Notes: generated by a model not told the origin, from the letters alone. DNA of 64,000 nt from Duganella sp. Leaf126 (GCF_001423125.1 NZ_LMNW01000031.1:208603-272602); one strand, 5' to 3'; shown: positions 49,660 to 58,985, numbered from the stretch's first letter. Numbers and translations: made by a program.

Positions 49660-50307
49660 ATGAGCGAAAAAGCCATCATCAAGGTCTTTATTGCCGACGA
49701 CCATGCCATCGTGCGCGAGGGCCTGAAACAAATCCTGGCCGAGACGCGCGACATCATCGTGGCCGGCGAGGCTGAAAACGGCCTGGAAGCGGTCAAGCTG
49801 TTCCGCAAGTCCGGTTGCCAGGTCATGCTGCTCGACATTTCCATGCCCGACCGCAGCGGCATCGACGTACTCAAGCAGATCAAGAAGGAAAAGCCGGACC
49901 TGGCAGTGCTGATGCTGTCGATGCACCGCGAAGACCAGTATGCGATCCGTTCGCTCAAGGCCGGCGCATCCGGCTATCTGACCAAGCAGAGCGCGCCGCG
50001 CGAACTGGTCAATGCGATCCGCCAGGTCGCGGGCGGCCAGAAATACATCAGCCCGGCACTGGCGCAGGAGCTGGCCAACCACGTGGGCGAAGACCACGAA
50101 GCGCCGCCGCACGACACGCTGTCGGACCGCGAATACCAGACCCTGATCATGATTGCCTCGGGCAAGCCGGTCGGCGTGATCGCCAAGGAGCTGTCGCTGT
50201 CGGTCAAGACCGTCAGCGAATACCGTGCCCGCCTGCTGGTCAAGATGAAGCTCAAGAACAGCGCCGAATTGACACACTATGCGATCAAGAACCAGCTGAT
50301 CGATTAA
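49660..50307 (+). CDS. NarL/FixJ-family response regulator
   Basis: A 215-residue DNA-binding regulator. The receiver domain has Asp13-Asp14 and phosphoacceptor Asp59 (VMLLDISMPDRSG) and Lys in YLTKQSAP. A LuxR-type helix-turn-helix ends the protein (LSDREYQTLIMIASGKPVGVIAKELSLSVKTVSEYRARLLVKMKL). The start at 49660 (MSEKAIIKVF) is preferred to an in-frame ATG 21 bases earlier. It is the cognate partner of the kinase at 48430. Its place just before flagellar genes suggests, but does not show, a role in lifestyle or motility switching. Confidence 0.95.
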   Translation: MSEKAIIKVFIADDHAIVREGLKQILAETRDIIVAGEAENGLEAVKLFRKSGCQVMLLDISMPDRSGIDVLKQIKKEKPDLAVLMLSMHREDQYAIRSLKAGASGYLTKQSAPRELVNAIRQVAGGQKYISPALAQELANHVGEDHEAPPHDTLSDREYQTLIMIASGKPVGVIAKELSLSVKTVSEYRARLLVKMKLKNSAELTHYAIKNQLID

Positions 50308-50486
50308 GGAGAACCACGGTGGGCGCTGGCGCGGGTAAAATAACAACCACTAGTTCCATGTTGATTGCCAAGCAGTACATAGTCTATACAGGAAGGAAAG
50401 ATGTATTTCCGCGCCTGCTCCGCGCAATGAGGTGTGCGGCATGGGCCTATCATGCTACAACCAACTAAAAAGCCCACAGAGGTTCC

Positions 50487-52097
50487 ATGTCCAGCAAACC
50501 CGCCTCCCCCGAGCAGAACCCGGCAGACATCGCGCGCGAAGCCTTCAAGCGCCTGGCGATGCGCCGCATCTCGCCGACGCCCGACGCCTACCGCGAGATC
50601 TACAACGAAATCGCCGGCATCACCGAGCCGGCCGCAGCGGCGCCGGTAGCCAGCATCGACCCGGGACCGGAATCGGTGCTGAGCCAGTTTGCCACGCGCC
50701 TGACCGACGGTACCGGCGACCTGGCCGACTTCGGCCGCCGCTTCAACCGTGCCGTCAAGTCGCGCGACTGGGACGGCTATGCGCGCATGTTGTCGCAACT
50801 GGTAGAAAAACATTTTATTAGCAAGAAGCCCGGCATCGAAGTGGCCGGCATCGGCAATGTTGGCGGGGTGGCCGGCGCTGCCGGCCCCGAGGCCGAGCAG
50901 AGCCGCGCCTTGCGCGAACTGCTCAGCCGCACGCTGACGTTCGCGGTGGCGTCGCTGCTGGCGGGCGCGCCGGCGCTGGCGGCCGAGGCCGAATCGCTGG
51001 GCGCGGCCACGCGCGAAGCCCACAGCGAGGAAGCGCTGACCGAGATCGGCCTGCGCCTCAAGCAGCTGTGCTTCCAGATCGAGGTGCGCGGCGCCGACAG
51101 CGGCGAACAGCAGGAATTGCTGCTGCGCCTGTTCAATCTGCTGCTGGAAAACGTCAGCGAGCTGCTCGACGACGACAGCTGGCTGCGCGGCCAGATCGAA
51201 GCCGTGCAAAACCTGATCGCCGGCCCGCTCGACGTGCGCGCGCTCGAAGACGCCACCCGCAGTCTGAAGGAAGTCATCTACAAGCAGGGCCAGCTCAAGC
51301 ACAGCCTGTCGGACGTCAAGCTCACCGTCAAGAACATGATGATGACGTTTATCGACCGCCTCGGTGCCGTGGCCGCGTCCACCGGCGACTTCCACGAAAA
51401 GATCGGCGGCTACTCGGACAAGATCAGCAAGGCCGACAATATCGCCGAACTCAACACCATCCTCGACGACGTGCTCAAGGAAACCCGGCTGGTGCAGGCC
51501 GAGGCGCTGAAAGCGCGCGACAAGATGGTGCTGGCGCGCCAGGAAGTGCAGGACGCGGAAAGCCGCATCCACGCGCTCGAAGCCAAGCTCCAGCATTTGA
51601 GCGAACTGGTGCGCGAAGACCAGTTGACCGGTTCGCTCAACCGGCGCGGCCTGGACGACGTGTTCGAGCGCGAAACGGCCCGCTCGGACCGCCGCGGCAC
51701 GCCGCTGTGCATCGCCGTGCTCGACCTCGACGATTTCAAGAAGCTCAACGACACCTACGGCCACATCGCCGGCGACGCCGCCTTGAAGCACCTGGTGAAA
51801 ATCGTCAAGGAAACGCTGCGCTCGATGGACGTGATCGCCCGCTTCGGCGGCGAGGAATTCCTGATCCTGATGCCGGAAACCTCGATCGAGGCGGCGGCGT
51901 CCACCATGACCCGCCTGCAGCGCGAACTGACCAAGCACTTCTTCCTGCACGATAACGAGAAAGTCCTGATCACGTTCTCGGCCGGCGTCGCGCTGCGCCG
52001 TCCCAACGAGGAGCAGACCGAACTCGTCAAACGTGCCGACAAGGCCATGTACACGGCCAAGCAGACCGGCAAGAACCGTGTGGTGATGGCGGAATAA
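50487..52097 (+). CDS. GGDEF diguanylate cyclase with long helical N-terminus
   Basis: A 536-residue cytosolic protein. Residues 1 to about 365 are largely alpha-helical with no recognised sensor, ending in a predicted coiled coil (KMVLARQEVQDAESRIHALEAKLQHLSEL). The C-terminal cyclase domain begins DQLTGSLNRRGLDDVF and has the active site RFGGEEFLILMPET with an RSMD (RxxD) inhibitory site five residues upstream, so it should make c-di-GMP and be feedback-inhibited. The N-terminus PTPDAYREIYNEIAG is shared by a known group of betaproteobacterial cyclases. It lies directly upstream of the flagellins and may oppose motility via YcgR. Confidence 0.93.
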   Translation: MSSKPASPEQNPADIAREAFKRLAMRRISPTPDAYREIYNEIAGITEPAAAAPVASIDPGPESVLSQFATRLTDGTGDLADFGRRFNRAVKSRDWDGYARMLSQLVEKHFISKKPGIEVAGIGNVGGVAGAAGPEAEQSRALRELLSRTLTFAVASLLAGAPALAAEAESLGAATREAHSEEALTEIGLRLKQLCFQIEVRGADSGEQQELLLRLFNLLLENVSELLDDDSWLRGQIEAVQNLIAGPLDVRALEDATRSLKEVIYKQGQLKHSLSDVKLTVKNMMMTFIDRLGAVAASTGDFHEKIGGYSDKISKADNIAELNTILDDVLKETRLVQAEALKARDKMVLARQEVQDAESRIHALEAKLQHLSELVREDQLTGSLNRRGLDDVFERETARSDRRGTPLCIAVLDLDDFKKLNDTYGHIAGDAALKHLVKIVKETLRSMDVIARFGGEEFLILMPETSIEAAASTMTRLQRELTKHFFLHDNEKVLITFSAGVALRRPNEEQTELVKRADKAMYTAKQTGKNRVVMAE

Positions 52098-52137
52098 GAC
52101 ACTCGAGCTTAGCGAATAAGAAATTTCTCGCCATCCC

Positions 52138-52164
52138 TAAATTATTGCGGCATGCTGACGTAGA
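52138..52164 (+). promoter_or_regulatory. Sigma-28-like promoter of flagellin gene 1 (weak match)
   Basis: TAAA, 15 bases, then GACGTAGA (consensus GCCGATAA). The -10 match is poor, but the element aligns base for base with the better promoter of flagellin gene 2: both TAAA boxes lie exactly 40 bases before the shared GGTTTGA leader block. Confidence 0.5.
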
Positions 52165-52258
52165 ACAAAATAACGACGGTTTGAGTGCCTCGTCGCGCGG
52201 AGGCAGACCAAAGTGAACTGAGCACCCAGCTTGCACGGTAGTAGTCTGGAGAATGGTC

Positions 52259-53782
52259 ATGGCACAAATCATCAACAGCAACATCCAGTCGCTGAATTCC
52301 CAACGTAACCTGAGCAGCTCGCAAACGAGCCTGTCATCGTCGCTGCAACGCCTGTCGTCGGGCCTGCGCATCAACAGCGCCAAGGACGACGCTGCCGGCC
52401 TGGCGATTTCCGAGCGCTTCACGTCGCAAATTCGCGGCAACCAGCAAGCGGCGCGCAATGCCAACGATGGCATTTCCCTGGCACAGACGGCGGAAGGTGG
52501 TTTAAGCACGGCAGGCGACTTGCTGCAACGTATCCGTGAACTGGCAGTCCAGGCCGCCAACGGTACGAACTCCGATTCCGACCGTGCATCGATCCAGAAT
52601 GAAGTTTCCGCCCTGTCGCAGGAGCTGGACCGGGTTGCCAATACCACCCAGTTCAACGGCCAGAATGTGCTGGACGGCTCGCTGACCTCGGCGCAGTTCC
52701 AGGTCGGTGCCAACTCCAACCAGACCATCGACGTGGGCGTGCAATCGGCCAAGGCAGCCGATATCGGCAACAACACGCTGAGCGGCAGCTATGGCGACGG
52801 CAAGATCTCCACCTCGACCGCCACCACCAGCAACAATGTCACCGCGCAAACGCTGAGCTTTACCTCGGGTTCCGGCACGGTGACCAATGTCGGCGTGGGG
52901 CTCGGCGATTCGGCCAAGCTGATCGCGTCCAACGTCAACGCCCTGTCGGCATCGACCGGTGTGGTGGCCTCGGCCAAGACCACCGCTACGCTGACGGGAC
53001 TGGCAACGGGCGCCAATGGCTCGGTGCAGTTCCAGTTGCGCGGCCAGAATTCACTGGCCAACGATCCCAACTCCACAGCCGTCACCATCTCGGCCAAGAT
53101 CAAGGGCAACGATTTGTCGGCACTGGCGCAGGCCATCAACGCCCAGTCCGGCACCACCGGCATTTCCGCGACCGTCAAATTGAACGCGACCACCCAGGCC
53201 AAGGAAGTGGTCCTGGAAGAAAAGGCCGGCAACGACATCAGCATTACCAATGTTAACGGCGCGGGCGACGACTTGCTCGCGGCAGCCTCGCTGCGCGGTG
53301 CCGACAAGCCTGCCAATAACACCGACCCGGCAGCCAGCGCACCGGCCGCGATCGGCGCCGGTTCGGCCACCGTTGGCGGCCATCTCGACTTTTCTTCCGA
53401 CATGGGCTTTTCGCTGTCGTCGACCGCGGCAGACATCGTCACCGCCTCGAAAGGCAGCGACCTGCAATCGGTGTCGAAAATCGATGTCAGCACCGTGGCG
53501 GGGTCGAACGACGCGTTGCGGACCATCGACTCGGCGCTCAACCAGATCAACAGCAACCGGGCCGCACTCGGGGCGATCCAGAACCGCTTCGCTTCCACCA
53601 TTGCCAATCTGAACACGACCACCGAGAATCTGTCGGCCTCGCGCAGCCGGATCCAGGATACCGACTTTGCCCAGGAAACAGCGAACCTGACGCGCGGCCA
53701 GATCTTGCAACAAGCGGGCACGGCGATGCTGGCCCAGGCCAATTCGCTGCCCAACGGCGTGCTGTCGCTGCTGCGGGGGTAA
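52259..53782 (+). CDS. fliC: Flagellin 1
   Basis: A 507-residue flagellar filament subunit, secreted by the flagellar export apparatus without a cleaved signal. The conserved D0/D1 N-terminus (MAQIINSNIQSLNSQRNLSS, LRINSAKDDAAGLAISERFTSQIRGNQQAARNANDGIS) and C-terminus (RSRIQDTDFAQETANLTRGQILQQAGTAMLAQANSLP) are intact. The Ala/Thr/Gly-rich centre forms the exposed domains. The ATG at 52259 is chosen over one at 52253 because it aligns with the second flagellin and sits six bases after GGAGAA. It is a tandem paralog of the next gene, with its own terminator. Confidence 0.97.
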   Translation: MAQIINSNIQSLNSQRNLSSSQTSLSSSLQRLSSGLRINSAKDDAAGLAISERFTSQIRGNQQAARNANDGISLAQTAEGGLSTAGDLLQRIRELAVQAANGTNSDSDRASIQNEVSALSQELDRVANTTQFNGQNVLDGSLTSAQFQVGANSNQTIDVGVQSAKAADIGNNTLSGSYGDGKISTSTATTSNNVTAQTLSFTSGSGTVTNVGVGLGDSAKLIASNVNALSASTGVVASAKTTATLTGLATGANGSVQFQLRGQNSLANDPNSTAVTISAKIKGNDLSALAQAINAQSGTTGISATVKLNATTQAKEVVLEEKAGNDISITNVNGAGDDLLAAASLRGADKPANNTDPAASAPAAIGAGSATVGGHLDFSSDMGFSLSSTAADIVTASKGSDLQSVSKIDVSTVAGSNDALRTIDSALNQINSNRAALGAIQNRFASTIANLNTTTENLSASRSRIQDTDFAQETANLTRGQILQQAGTAMLAQANSLPNGVLSLLRG

Positions 53783-53825
53783 CGACCGGCGGCTGAAATA
53801 TTGGCAAAACCAGCAAGAAAAGAGC

Positions 53826-53854
53826 AACCCGGCCCTGGCGCCGGGTTTTTTTTT
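53826..53854 (+). terminator. Intrinsic terminator after flagellin 1
   Basis: The AACCCGGC and GCCGGGTT arms pair around CCTGGC and run into nine T residues. It ends the flagellin 1 transcript, so the two flagellins are expressed separately. The 316-base gap 53783-54098 holds this terminator, an AT-rich stretch, the flagellin 2 promoter and its leader. Confidence 0.92.
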
Positions 53855-53977
53855 GCCCCTAGCCCTGCGAAAAAATATTTTTTTTTGCCATAAAGATTCT
53901 CTTTTTACGGTCGCTTAGACGCGCCGCGCCAGCGAACTTAAGGGGGGTGGAACAAATATATTGTTTGTTGCCGCCCC

Positions 53978-54004
53978 TAAATTTTCCCGCACGGCAACCG
54001 AAAA
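53978..54004 (+). promoter_or_regulatory. Sigma-28 (FliA) promoter of flagellin gene 2
   Basis: TAAA, 15 bases, then ACCGAAAA, close to the FliA consensus TAAA-N15-GCCGATAA. It predicts a leader of about 85-90 bases before the start at 54099. Confidence 0.75.
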
Positions 54005-54017
54005 CAATTACAACGGC

Positions 54018-54098
54018 GGTTTGATTGTCTCGGAACGCAGAGGCAGACCAAAGTGAAATGAGCATCTAGCCCACACCGTAGTAATCTGGAGAATCATC
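54018..54098 (+). promoter_or_regulatory. Conserved flagellin leader (also at 52178-52258)
   Basis: The 81 bases before flagellin 2 align without gaps to 52178-52258 before flagellin 1, about four fifths identical by eye, with AGGCAGACCAAAGTGAA fully shared. Both contain GGA motifs, one within the ribosome-binding site (CTGGAGAAT), as expected for CsrA/RsmA control. The function is inferred. Confidence 0.6.
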
Positions 54099-55622
54099 AT
54101 GGCACAAGTCATCAACAGCAACATCCAATCGCTGAATTCGCAACGTAACCTGAGCGCCTCGCAAGCCAGCCTGTCTACCTCGTTGCAACGTCTGTCGTCC
54201 GGTACGCGTATCAACAGCGCCAAGGACGATGCAGCTGGTCTGGCAATTTCCGAGCGTTTCACGTCGCAAATCCGCGGTAATCAACAAGCAGCACGTAACG
54301 CCAACGATGGCATTTCGATGGCTCAAACGGCTGAGGGTGGCTTGAGCACGGCTGGCGATCTGCTGCAACGTGTCCGCGAACTGGCAGTGCAGTCCGCCAA
54401 CGGTACCAACTCGGATTCGGATCGCAAGTCGATCCAGAACGAGGTGTCGGCGCTGTCGCAAGAACTGGACCGCGTGGCCAACACCACCCAGTTCAACGGC
54501 CAGAACGTACTGGACGGCTCGCTGACCTCGGCACAATTCCAGGTGGGCGCCAACGCCAACCAGGTCATCAATGTCGGCGTGCAGTCGGCCAAGGCATCGG
54601 ACATCGGCAACAACACGCTGAGCGCCAGCTATGGCGACGGCAAGATCAGCACCAGCACCGCTACCACGACCAACAACGTCGCAGCACAAACGATGACGTT
54701 CAAGTCGGGCACTGGCGCCACCACCAACGTCGACGTCAAGCTGGCGGATTCGGCAAAGGCAATCGCTGCCAACGTCAACGCCCTGTCCGGCAGCACCGGT
54801 GTCACGGCCTCGGCAAAAACTTCGGCAACGCTGTCGGGCCTGACCACCGGCACCGACGGTTCGGTACAGTTCCAGCTGCGCGGCCAGAACTCGATCGCCA
54901 ACGATCCGAACTCGACCGCAGTAACGATTTCGGCCAAGATCAAGGGCAACGACCTGTCGGCCGTGGCGCAGGCGATCAATGCCCAGTCGGGCACCACCGG
55001 CATCTCGGCCTCGATCAAACTAAACTCGACCACCCAGCAGAAAGAAGTGGTTCTGACCGAAGCGAACGGTAACGACATCAGCATCACCAACATCAACGGT
55101 GCTGCCGATGACCGTCTGGCTGCAGCCTCGCTGCGCGGTGCGGAAAAGCCGGCCACCAACCCGGACACCGCAGCCGCCGCGCCGGCACCTATTGGCACCG
55201 GCTCGGCCACGGTTGGCGGTCAGTTGGAGTTCTCGTCGGACAGCGGCTTCACCCTGTCGTCGACGACCGCCGACATCGTGTCGGCAGCCAAAGGTAGCGA
55301 TCTGCAATCGGTTTCCAAGATCGACGTCAGCACGGTCGAAGGTTCGAACGCTGCACTGAAAACCATCGACTCGGCGCTGAACCAGATCAACAGCAACCGC
55401 GCAGCGCTCGGTGCGATCCAGAACCGTTTCGCATCGACGATCTCGAATCTGAACACGACCACCGAGAACTTGTCGGCATCGCGTAGCCGGATTCAGGATA
55501 CCGACTTTGCGCAAGAGACGGCCAACCTGACCCGCGGCCAGATCCTGCAACAGGCAGGTACGGCAATGCTGGCCCAGGCCAACTCGCTGCCGAACGGCGT
55601 GTTGTCGCTGCTGCGTGGCTAA
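54099..55622 (+). CDS. fliC: Flagellin 2
   Basis: A 507-residue paralog of flagellin 1, the same length with only substitutions, strongest in the central exposed region (residues about 170-400). It has the intact MAQVINSNIQSLNSQRNLSAS start and QDTDFAQETANLTRGQILQQAGTAML end. Its start is fixed by CTGGAG eight bases upstream. More codons end in T or A at the 5' end than in flagellin 1, which may favour translation. The stronger promoter and following terminator suggest this is the major filament subunit; that is inference. Confidence 0.97.
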   Translation: MAQVINSNIQSLNSQRNLSASQASLSTSLQRLSSGTRINSAKDDAAGLAISERFTSQIRGNQQAARNANDGISMAQTAEGGLSTAGDLLQRVRELAVQSANGTNSDSDRKSIQNEVSALSQELDRVANTTQFNGQNVLDGSLTSAQFQVGANANQVINVGVQSAKASDIGNNTLSASYGDGKISTSTATTTNNVAAQTMTFKSGTGATTNVDVKLADSAKAIAANVNALSGSTGVTASAKTSATLSGLTTGTDGSVQFQLRGQNSIANDPNSTAVTISAKIKGNDLSAVAQAINAQSGTTGISASIKLNSTTQQKEVVLTEANGNDISITNINGAADDRLAAASLRGAEKPATNPDTAAAAPAPIGTGSATVGGQLEFSSDSGFTLSSTTADIVSAAKGSDLQSVSKIDVSTVEGSNAALKTIDSALNQINSNRAALGAIQNRFASTISNLNTTTENLSASRSRIQDTDFAQETANLTRGQILQQAGTAMLAQANSLPNGVLSLLRG

Positions 55623-55665
55623 TCTTTAGGATGAGCTAGCTCAGAAAATTTGCGCTAACCACGCT

Positions 55666-55697
55666 CCCCGGCTGACTTTGTCAGTCCGGGGATTTTT
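55666..55697 (+). terminator. Intrinsic terminator after flagellin 2
   Basis: CCCCGGCTGAC pairs with GTCAGTCCGGGG (one bulged T) around TTT, followed by a T-run ATTTTT. It lies just before flaG, so flaG needs read-through or its own promoter. Confidence 0.88.
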
Positions 55698-55711
55698 CAT
55701 AAGGACGCATC

Positions 55712-56083
55712 ATGACTATCGACTCAATAGGTTATGCCACCACCGGACGCCCGATGGAACGGCAGATCGCGGGCGCCGACGCCGCCCCGATGGCAGCCAA
55801 GCGCTCGCCGGCCACCAGTGTCGACACCGCCAATGCCGTCAAGGGCTCGCCTTCTCTCGATGAAGTCAACCGGGCAGTTTCCGAGTTGAACCAATCACCG
55901 CAGGCCAAATCCCAAGGACTCGAGTTTTCCATCGATAGCGACAGCAAACGCACCGTGGTCAAGGTGATTGACCAGAGTACCAAGGAAGTATTGCGCCAGA
56001 TTCCGACGCCCGAGGCGCTGGAAATCGCCAAGGCAATGGAAAAGACGTCCACCAAGGGCGTGCTGATACAACAAATCGCCTGA
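55712..56083 (+). CDS. flaG: FlaG family flagellar protein
   Basis: A 123-residue FlaG protein, usually encoded beside flagellin and fliD and affecting filament length. The C-terminal half holds the family domain: GLEFSIDSDSKRTVVKVID, STKEVLRQIPTPEALEIAKAME, GVLIQQIA. The N-terminal half is low-complexity. AAGGA precedes the ATG. It is bounded by terminators on both sides. Confidence 0.93.
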   Translation: MTIDSIGYATTGRPMERQIAGADAAPMAAKRSPATSVDTANAVKGSPSLDEVNRAVSELNQSPQAKSQGLEFSIDSDSKRTVVKVIDQSTKEVLRQIPTPEALEIAKAMEKTSTKGVLIQQIA

Positions 56084-56092
56084 CGCAGCAGT

Positions 56093-56121
56093 ACGGCGCG
56101 CCTGGTGCGCGCCGTTTTTTT
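56093..56121 (+). terminator. Intrinsic terminator after flaG
   Basis: ACGGCGCGC pairs with GCGCGCCGT around CTGGT, followed by seven T residues. Confidence 0.92.
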
Positions 56122-56230
56122 CTCCCGCATGGCAAGCTGATTCCTGCGTGCCGTTTCCCCCTTTTGCCGCAACGGCAACACCGCCCCGACTTTCTTTCGC
56201 TAAGTGGGAACTGGCGGGTATTCTTCCCTC

Positions 56231-56257
56231 TCAAGTCCGGTTTGATTCTGCCGTTAT
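56231..56257 (+). promoter_or_regulatory. Sigma-28-like promoter of the fliD operon
   Basis: TCAAG...GCCGTTAT with 15 bases between TCAA and GCCG resembles the FliA consensus used in pseudomonads (TCAAG-N-GCCGATA). It lies about 35 bases before the fliD start and would serve fliD-fliS-fliT. Confidence 0.65.
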
Positions 56258-56291
56258 TGCCTTATATTATTGTTTTACACAGGAGCGTAAC

Positions 56292-58985
56292 GTGGCTATC
56301 TCGACCTCCAATATTGGATCAGGTCTTCCGATCGACGACATCATCACCAAGCTGATGGCGGTGGAGTCTGCGCCGCTCGCGCAATTCGACAAGAAGTCCG
56401 CCAGTTTCCTGGGCCAGGTTTCCGCTTTCGGTAATCTGTCGAGCGCCCTTGGCACCTTCCAGTCCGCCCTGTCCGGCCTGACCTCGCAGACCAGCTTCCA
56501 GACCATGGCGGCGGCGCCGGGCGACACCTCGATCTTTACGGCCACGGCGCTCAGTACTGCCAAGCCTGGCAGTTACCGCGTCAATATCGCCCAGATCGCG
56601 CAAGCCCAGACGCTGGCCTCGGGCGGTTTCAAATCGACCACCGCAGCCATCGGGCTCGGCAGCAAGACAACCATTAATTTCTCGCTGGGAACGGTCAGCG
56701 GCGGCTCGTTCGGCATGACCGGCACCACGCTCGGCGCCAGTCTGAGCACCGGCGGCCTGACGCCCGGTGCGCTCAGCATCAACAACACTGCCATTGCGAC
56801 CGATGGCACGACCCGCAGCGCACGCCTGCTGGCCGACGCCATCAACGCCAAGAGCAGTACCACCGGCGTGTCCGCCAAGGCGGCGCCCACGGTCACCAGC
56901 GCCACGCTGTTCGGCAGCGGCGGCGCGACCAGCTTCGGCAATGTCGATACCAGTGGCGGCGGCCGGTATTCGCTGTCGGTCGGGGGCGTGGAAATCGCCG
57001 TGCAGGAGGCAGACATCGCTGCCGGCGCCAGCGGTGGCGTGACGGCAGCGTCGATCGACGCTTCGCTGACCGGCAACACCGCCGTGGCGCGCGCACTTGC
57101 CGACGCCAATATCACCGTGACCGGGACGGCGGCGGATGGTACGCTGCAATTTACCAATGCAGATGGCAGCAATGTCGCCATCGCCGAAGCGGTGTCCGGT
57201 TCGGTAAAGGGCGGCATCGGCAACAACGGCGGCACCAACATCGGTTCCACCACCACGGCTGTCGGCTCGATTTCGCTGGTTTCCGCAGATGGCAGCCCGA
57301 TCAACATCGGCGGCTCCAACCCGGCCGGCGCCGGTTTTGCGGCCGGCATCGGCGGTGCCTACCTCGGCGCCAGCTTCGCGCCCGATGCCGACCGCACCAG
57401 CGGTAATATCGTCATCGACAGCAGCAATAATTCGCTGACCGGCATCATGGATGCGATCAACAAGGGCAACTTTGGCGTCACCGCCAGCATTGTTTCCGAT
57501 GGTTCGACGGGTGCCAACGCCACGCCGAACCGCCTGATCCTGACCTCGACTGCCACCGGCCAAGCATCGACCATGAAGATCTCGGTTGCCGGTTCTGGCG
57601 GCGAGCCGGCCGACAGTGAGCTGGTCAAACTGCTGGCCTACGACCCGTCGGGCACGCAAAACCTCAGCCAGAAAGCGGCCGCCTCCGATACCAAGGCAAC
57701 CGTCAACGGTATCGACGTCACCAGTTCCAACACCTCGATCTCCGGCGCCATTACCGGGGTCACCATCAGCGCTACCAAGGTCGGCAGTTCCACGCTGAGC
57801 GTGACCAAGGACACGAGTTCGCTCAATACCGCAGTGAGCGGTTTCGTCAAGGCGTATAACGACCTCAATTCGCAGTTCACGCAACTGGGCGGCTACAACG
57901 CCGATACCAAGACCGGCGGCCCGCTGCTCGGCGACTCCACGCTGCGGAATCTGCAGGCCGATATCCGTCGCCAGATGTCGAGCAGCATTACCGGTTTGCA
58001 GGGCAGTTCCCTGACCAACCTGGGCCAGCTGGGGATCGCCTTCCAAAAAGACGGCAATCTCTCGCTCGATACGGCGAAGCTGCAAAAGGCGATCGACAAT
58101 AATTACAACGACATTGCCAGCCTGTTCGCTGCAGTGGGACGCGGTACCGACCCCGACGTGAAATTCGTCAGTTCCACCGGCAAGAGCGCTGCAGGCGACT
58201 ACGCGATCAATATCACCAAGCTGGCCAGCAAGGGCGTGATTCAAGGCACCAATGTGCTGCCGGCCGAAACCGTGATCGAAGCCGATACGTCGTGGACCGT
58301 CACCCTGAACGACACCACGCCGTCCGTGCTGACCAGTACGGCGACGGTCAGAATTCCCGCCGGCAGCTACAACCCGACCCAACTGGCCTCGATGTTGCAG
58401 TCCACCATCAATGGCGTGAGCGGCTTCTCCTCGGCCGGCTCCACCGTGTCGGCCACCGTCGGCGATGACGGCAAACTCAAGCTCGAGTCCACGCGCTATG
58501 GCTCGAAGTCCAACATCTCGGTCGCCAACGAGGCGGGCACCGACGTCTCGGTGGCTTTCGGCAGCGGTAAATCGGTCAACGGCGTCGATGTCGAAGGCAC
58601 CATCGGCGGCTACACCGCCACCGGGGACGGCCAGACCCTGACCGGTTCTGCTGGTGCCCCGATCGATGGGCTGAAGTTGACCATTGCCGGCGATACGATC
58701 GGCAACCGCGGCACGTTCGGTTTTTCCCAGGGGTATGCCTATCAGCTCAATACGCTGGCAACCAGCTATCTCGGTACCAACGGCGCCATTCCCAGCCGCA
58801 CCAAAGGACTGAACGACACCGTCAAGGACATCACGGCGCAGCGCGATAAATTCTCGGCCCGCCTGGTCGACATCGAGGCCCGGTACCGCAAGCAGTATTC
58901 CTCGCTCGATACCATGATCGCTGGCCTGAACTCCACGCAGACTTACCTGACGCAGCAATTGGCAGCGTTGGCCGCGAACAGATAA
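56292..58985 (+). CDS. fliD: Flagellar filament capping protein FliD, enlarged
   Basis: An 897-residue FliD (hook-associated protein 2), which caps the growing filament and folds flagellin. The GTG start (MAISTSNIGSGLPIDDIITKLM) has AGGAG six bases upstream. The N-terminal coiled segment, the Thr/Ser/Gly-rich domains 2-3 and the C-terminal helical leg (NDTVKDITAQRDKFSARLVDIEARYRKQYSSLDTMIAGLNSTQTYLTQQLAAL) are all present. The usual length is 450-700 residues, so the outer domains are enlarged by several hundred residues. The extra mass is Ser/Thr/Gly-rich beta structure from about 110 to 480 and 640 to 810. It is followed by fliS after 23 bases. Confidence 0.95.
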   Translation: MAISTSNIGSGLPIDDIITKLMAVESAPLAQFDKKSASFLGQVSAFGNLSSALGTFQSALSGLTSQTSFQTMAAAPGDTSIFTATALSTAKPGSYRVNIAQIAQAQTLASGGFKSTTAAIGLGSKTTINFSLGTVSGGSFGMTGTTLGASLSTGGLTPGALSINNTAIATDGTTRSARLLADAINAKSSTTGVSAKAAPTVTSATLFGSGGATSFGNVDTSGGGRYSLSVGGVEIAVQEADIAAGASGGVTAASIDASLTGNTAVARALADANITVTGTAADGTLQFTNADGSNVAIAEAVSGSVKGGIGNNGGTNIGSTTTAVGSISLVSADGSPINIGGSNPAGAGFAAGIGGAYLGASFAPDADRTSGNIVIDSSNNSLTGIMDAINKGNFGVTASIVSDGSTGANATPNRLILTSTATGQASTMKISVAGSGGEPADSELVKLLAYDPSGTQNLSQKAAASDTKATVNGIDVTSSNTSISGAITGVTISATKVGSSTLSVTKDTSSLNTAVSGFVKAYNDLNSQFTQLGGYNADTKTGGPLLGDSTLRNLQADIRRQMSSSITGLQGSSLTNLGQLGIAFQKDGNLSLDTAKLQKAIDNNYNDIASLFAAVGRGTDPDVKFVSSTGKSAAGDYAINITKLASKGVIQGTNVLPAETVIEADTSWTVTLNDTTPSVLTSTATVRIPAGSYNPTQLASMLQSTINGVSGFSSAGSTVSATVGDDGKLKLESTRYGSKSNISVANEAGTDVSVAFGSGKSVNGVDVEGTIGGYTATGDGQTLTGSAGAPIDGLKLTIAGDTIGNRGTFGFSQGYAYQLNTLATSYLGTNGAIPSRTKGLNDTVKDITAQRDKFSARLVDIEARYRKQYSSLDTMIAGLNSTQTYLTQQLAALAANR

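Noticed and set aside
52253..52258. Alternative flagellin 1 start two codons upstream
   Set aside because: Flagellin 2 has no such codon at the aligned position, and both genes align from the ATG at 52259.
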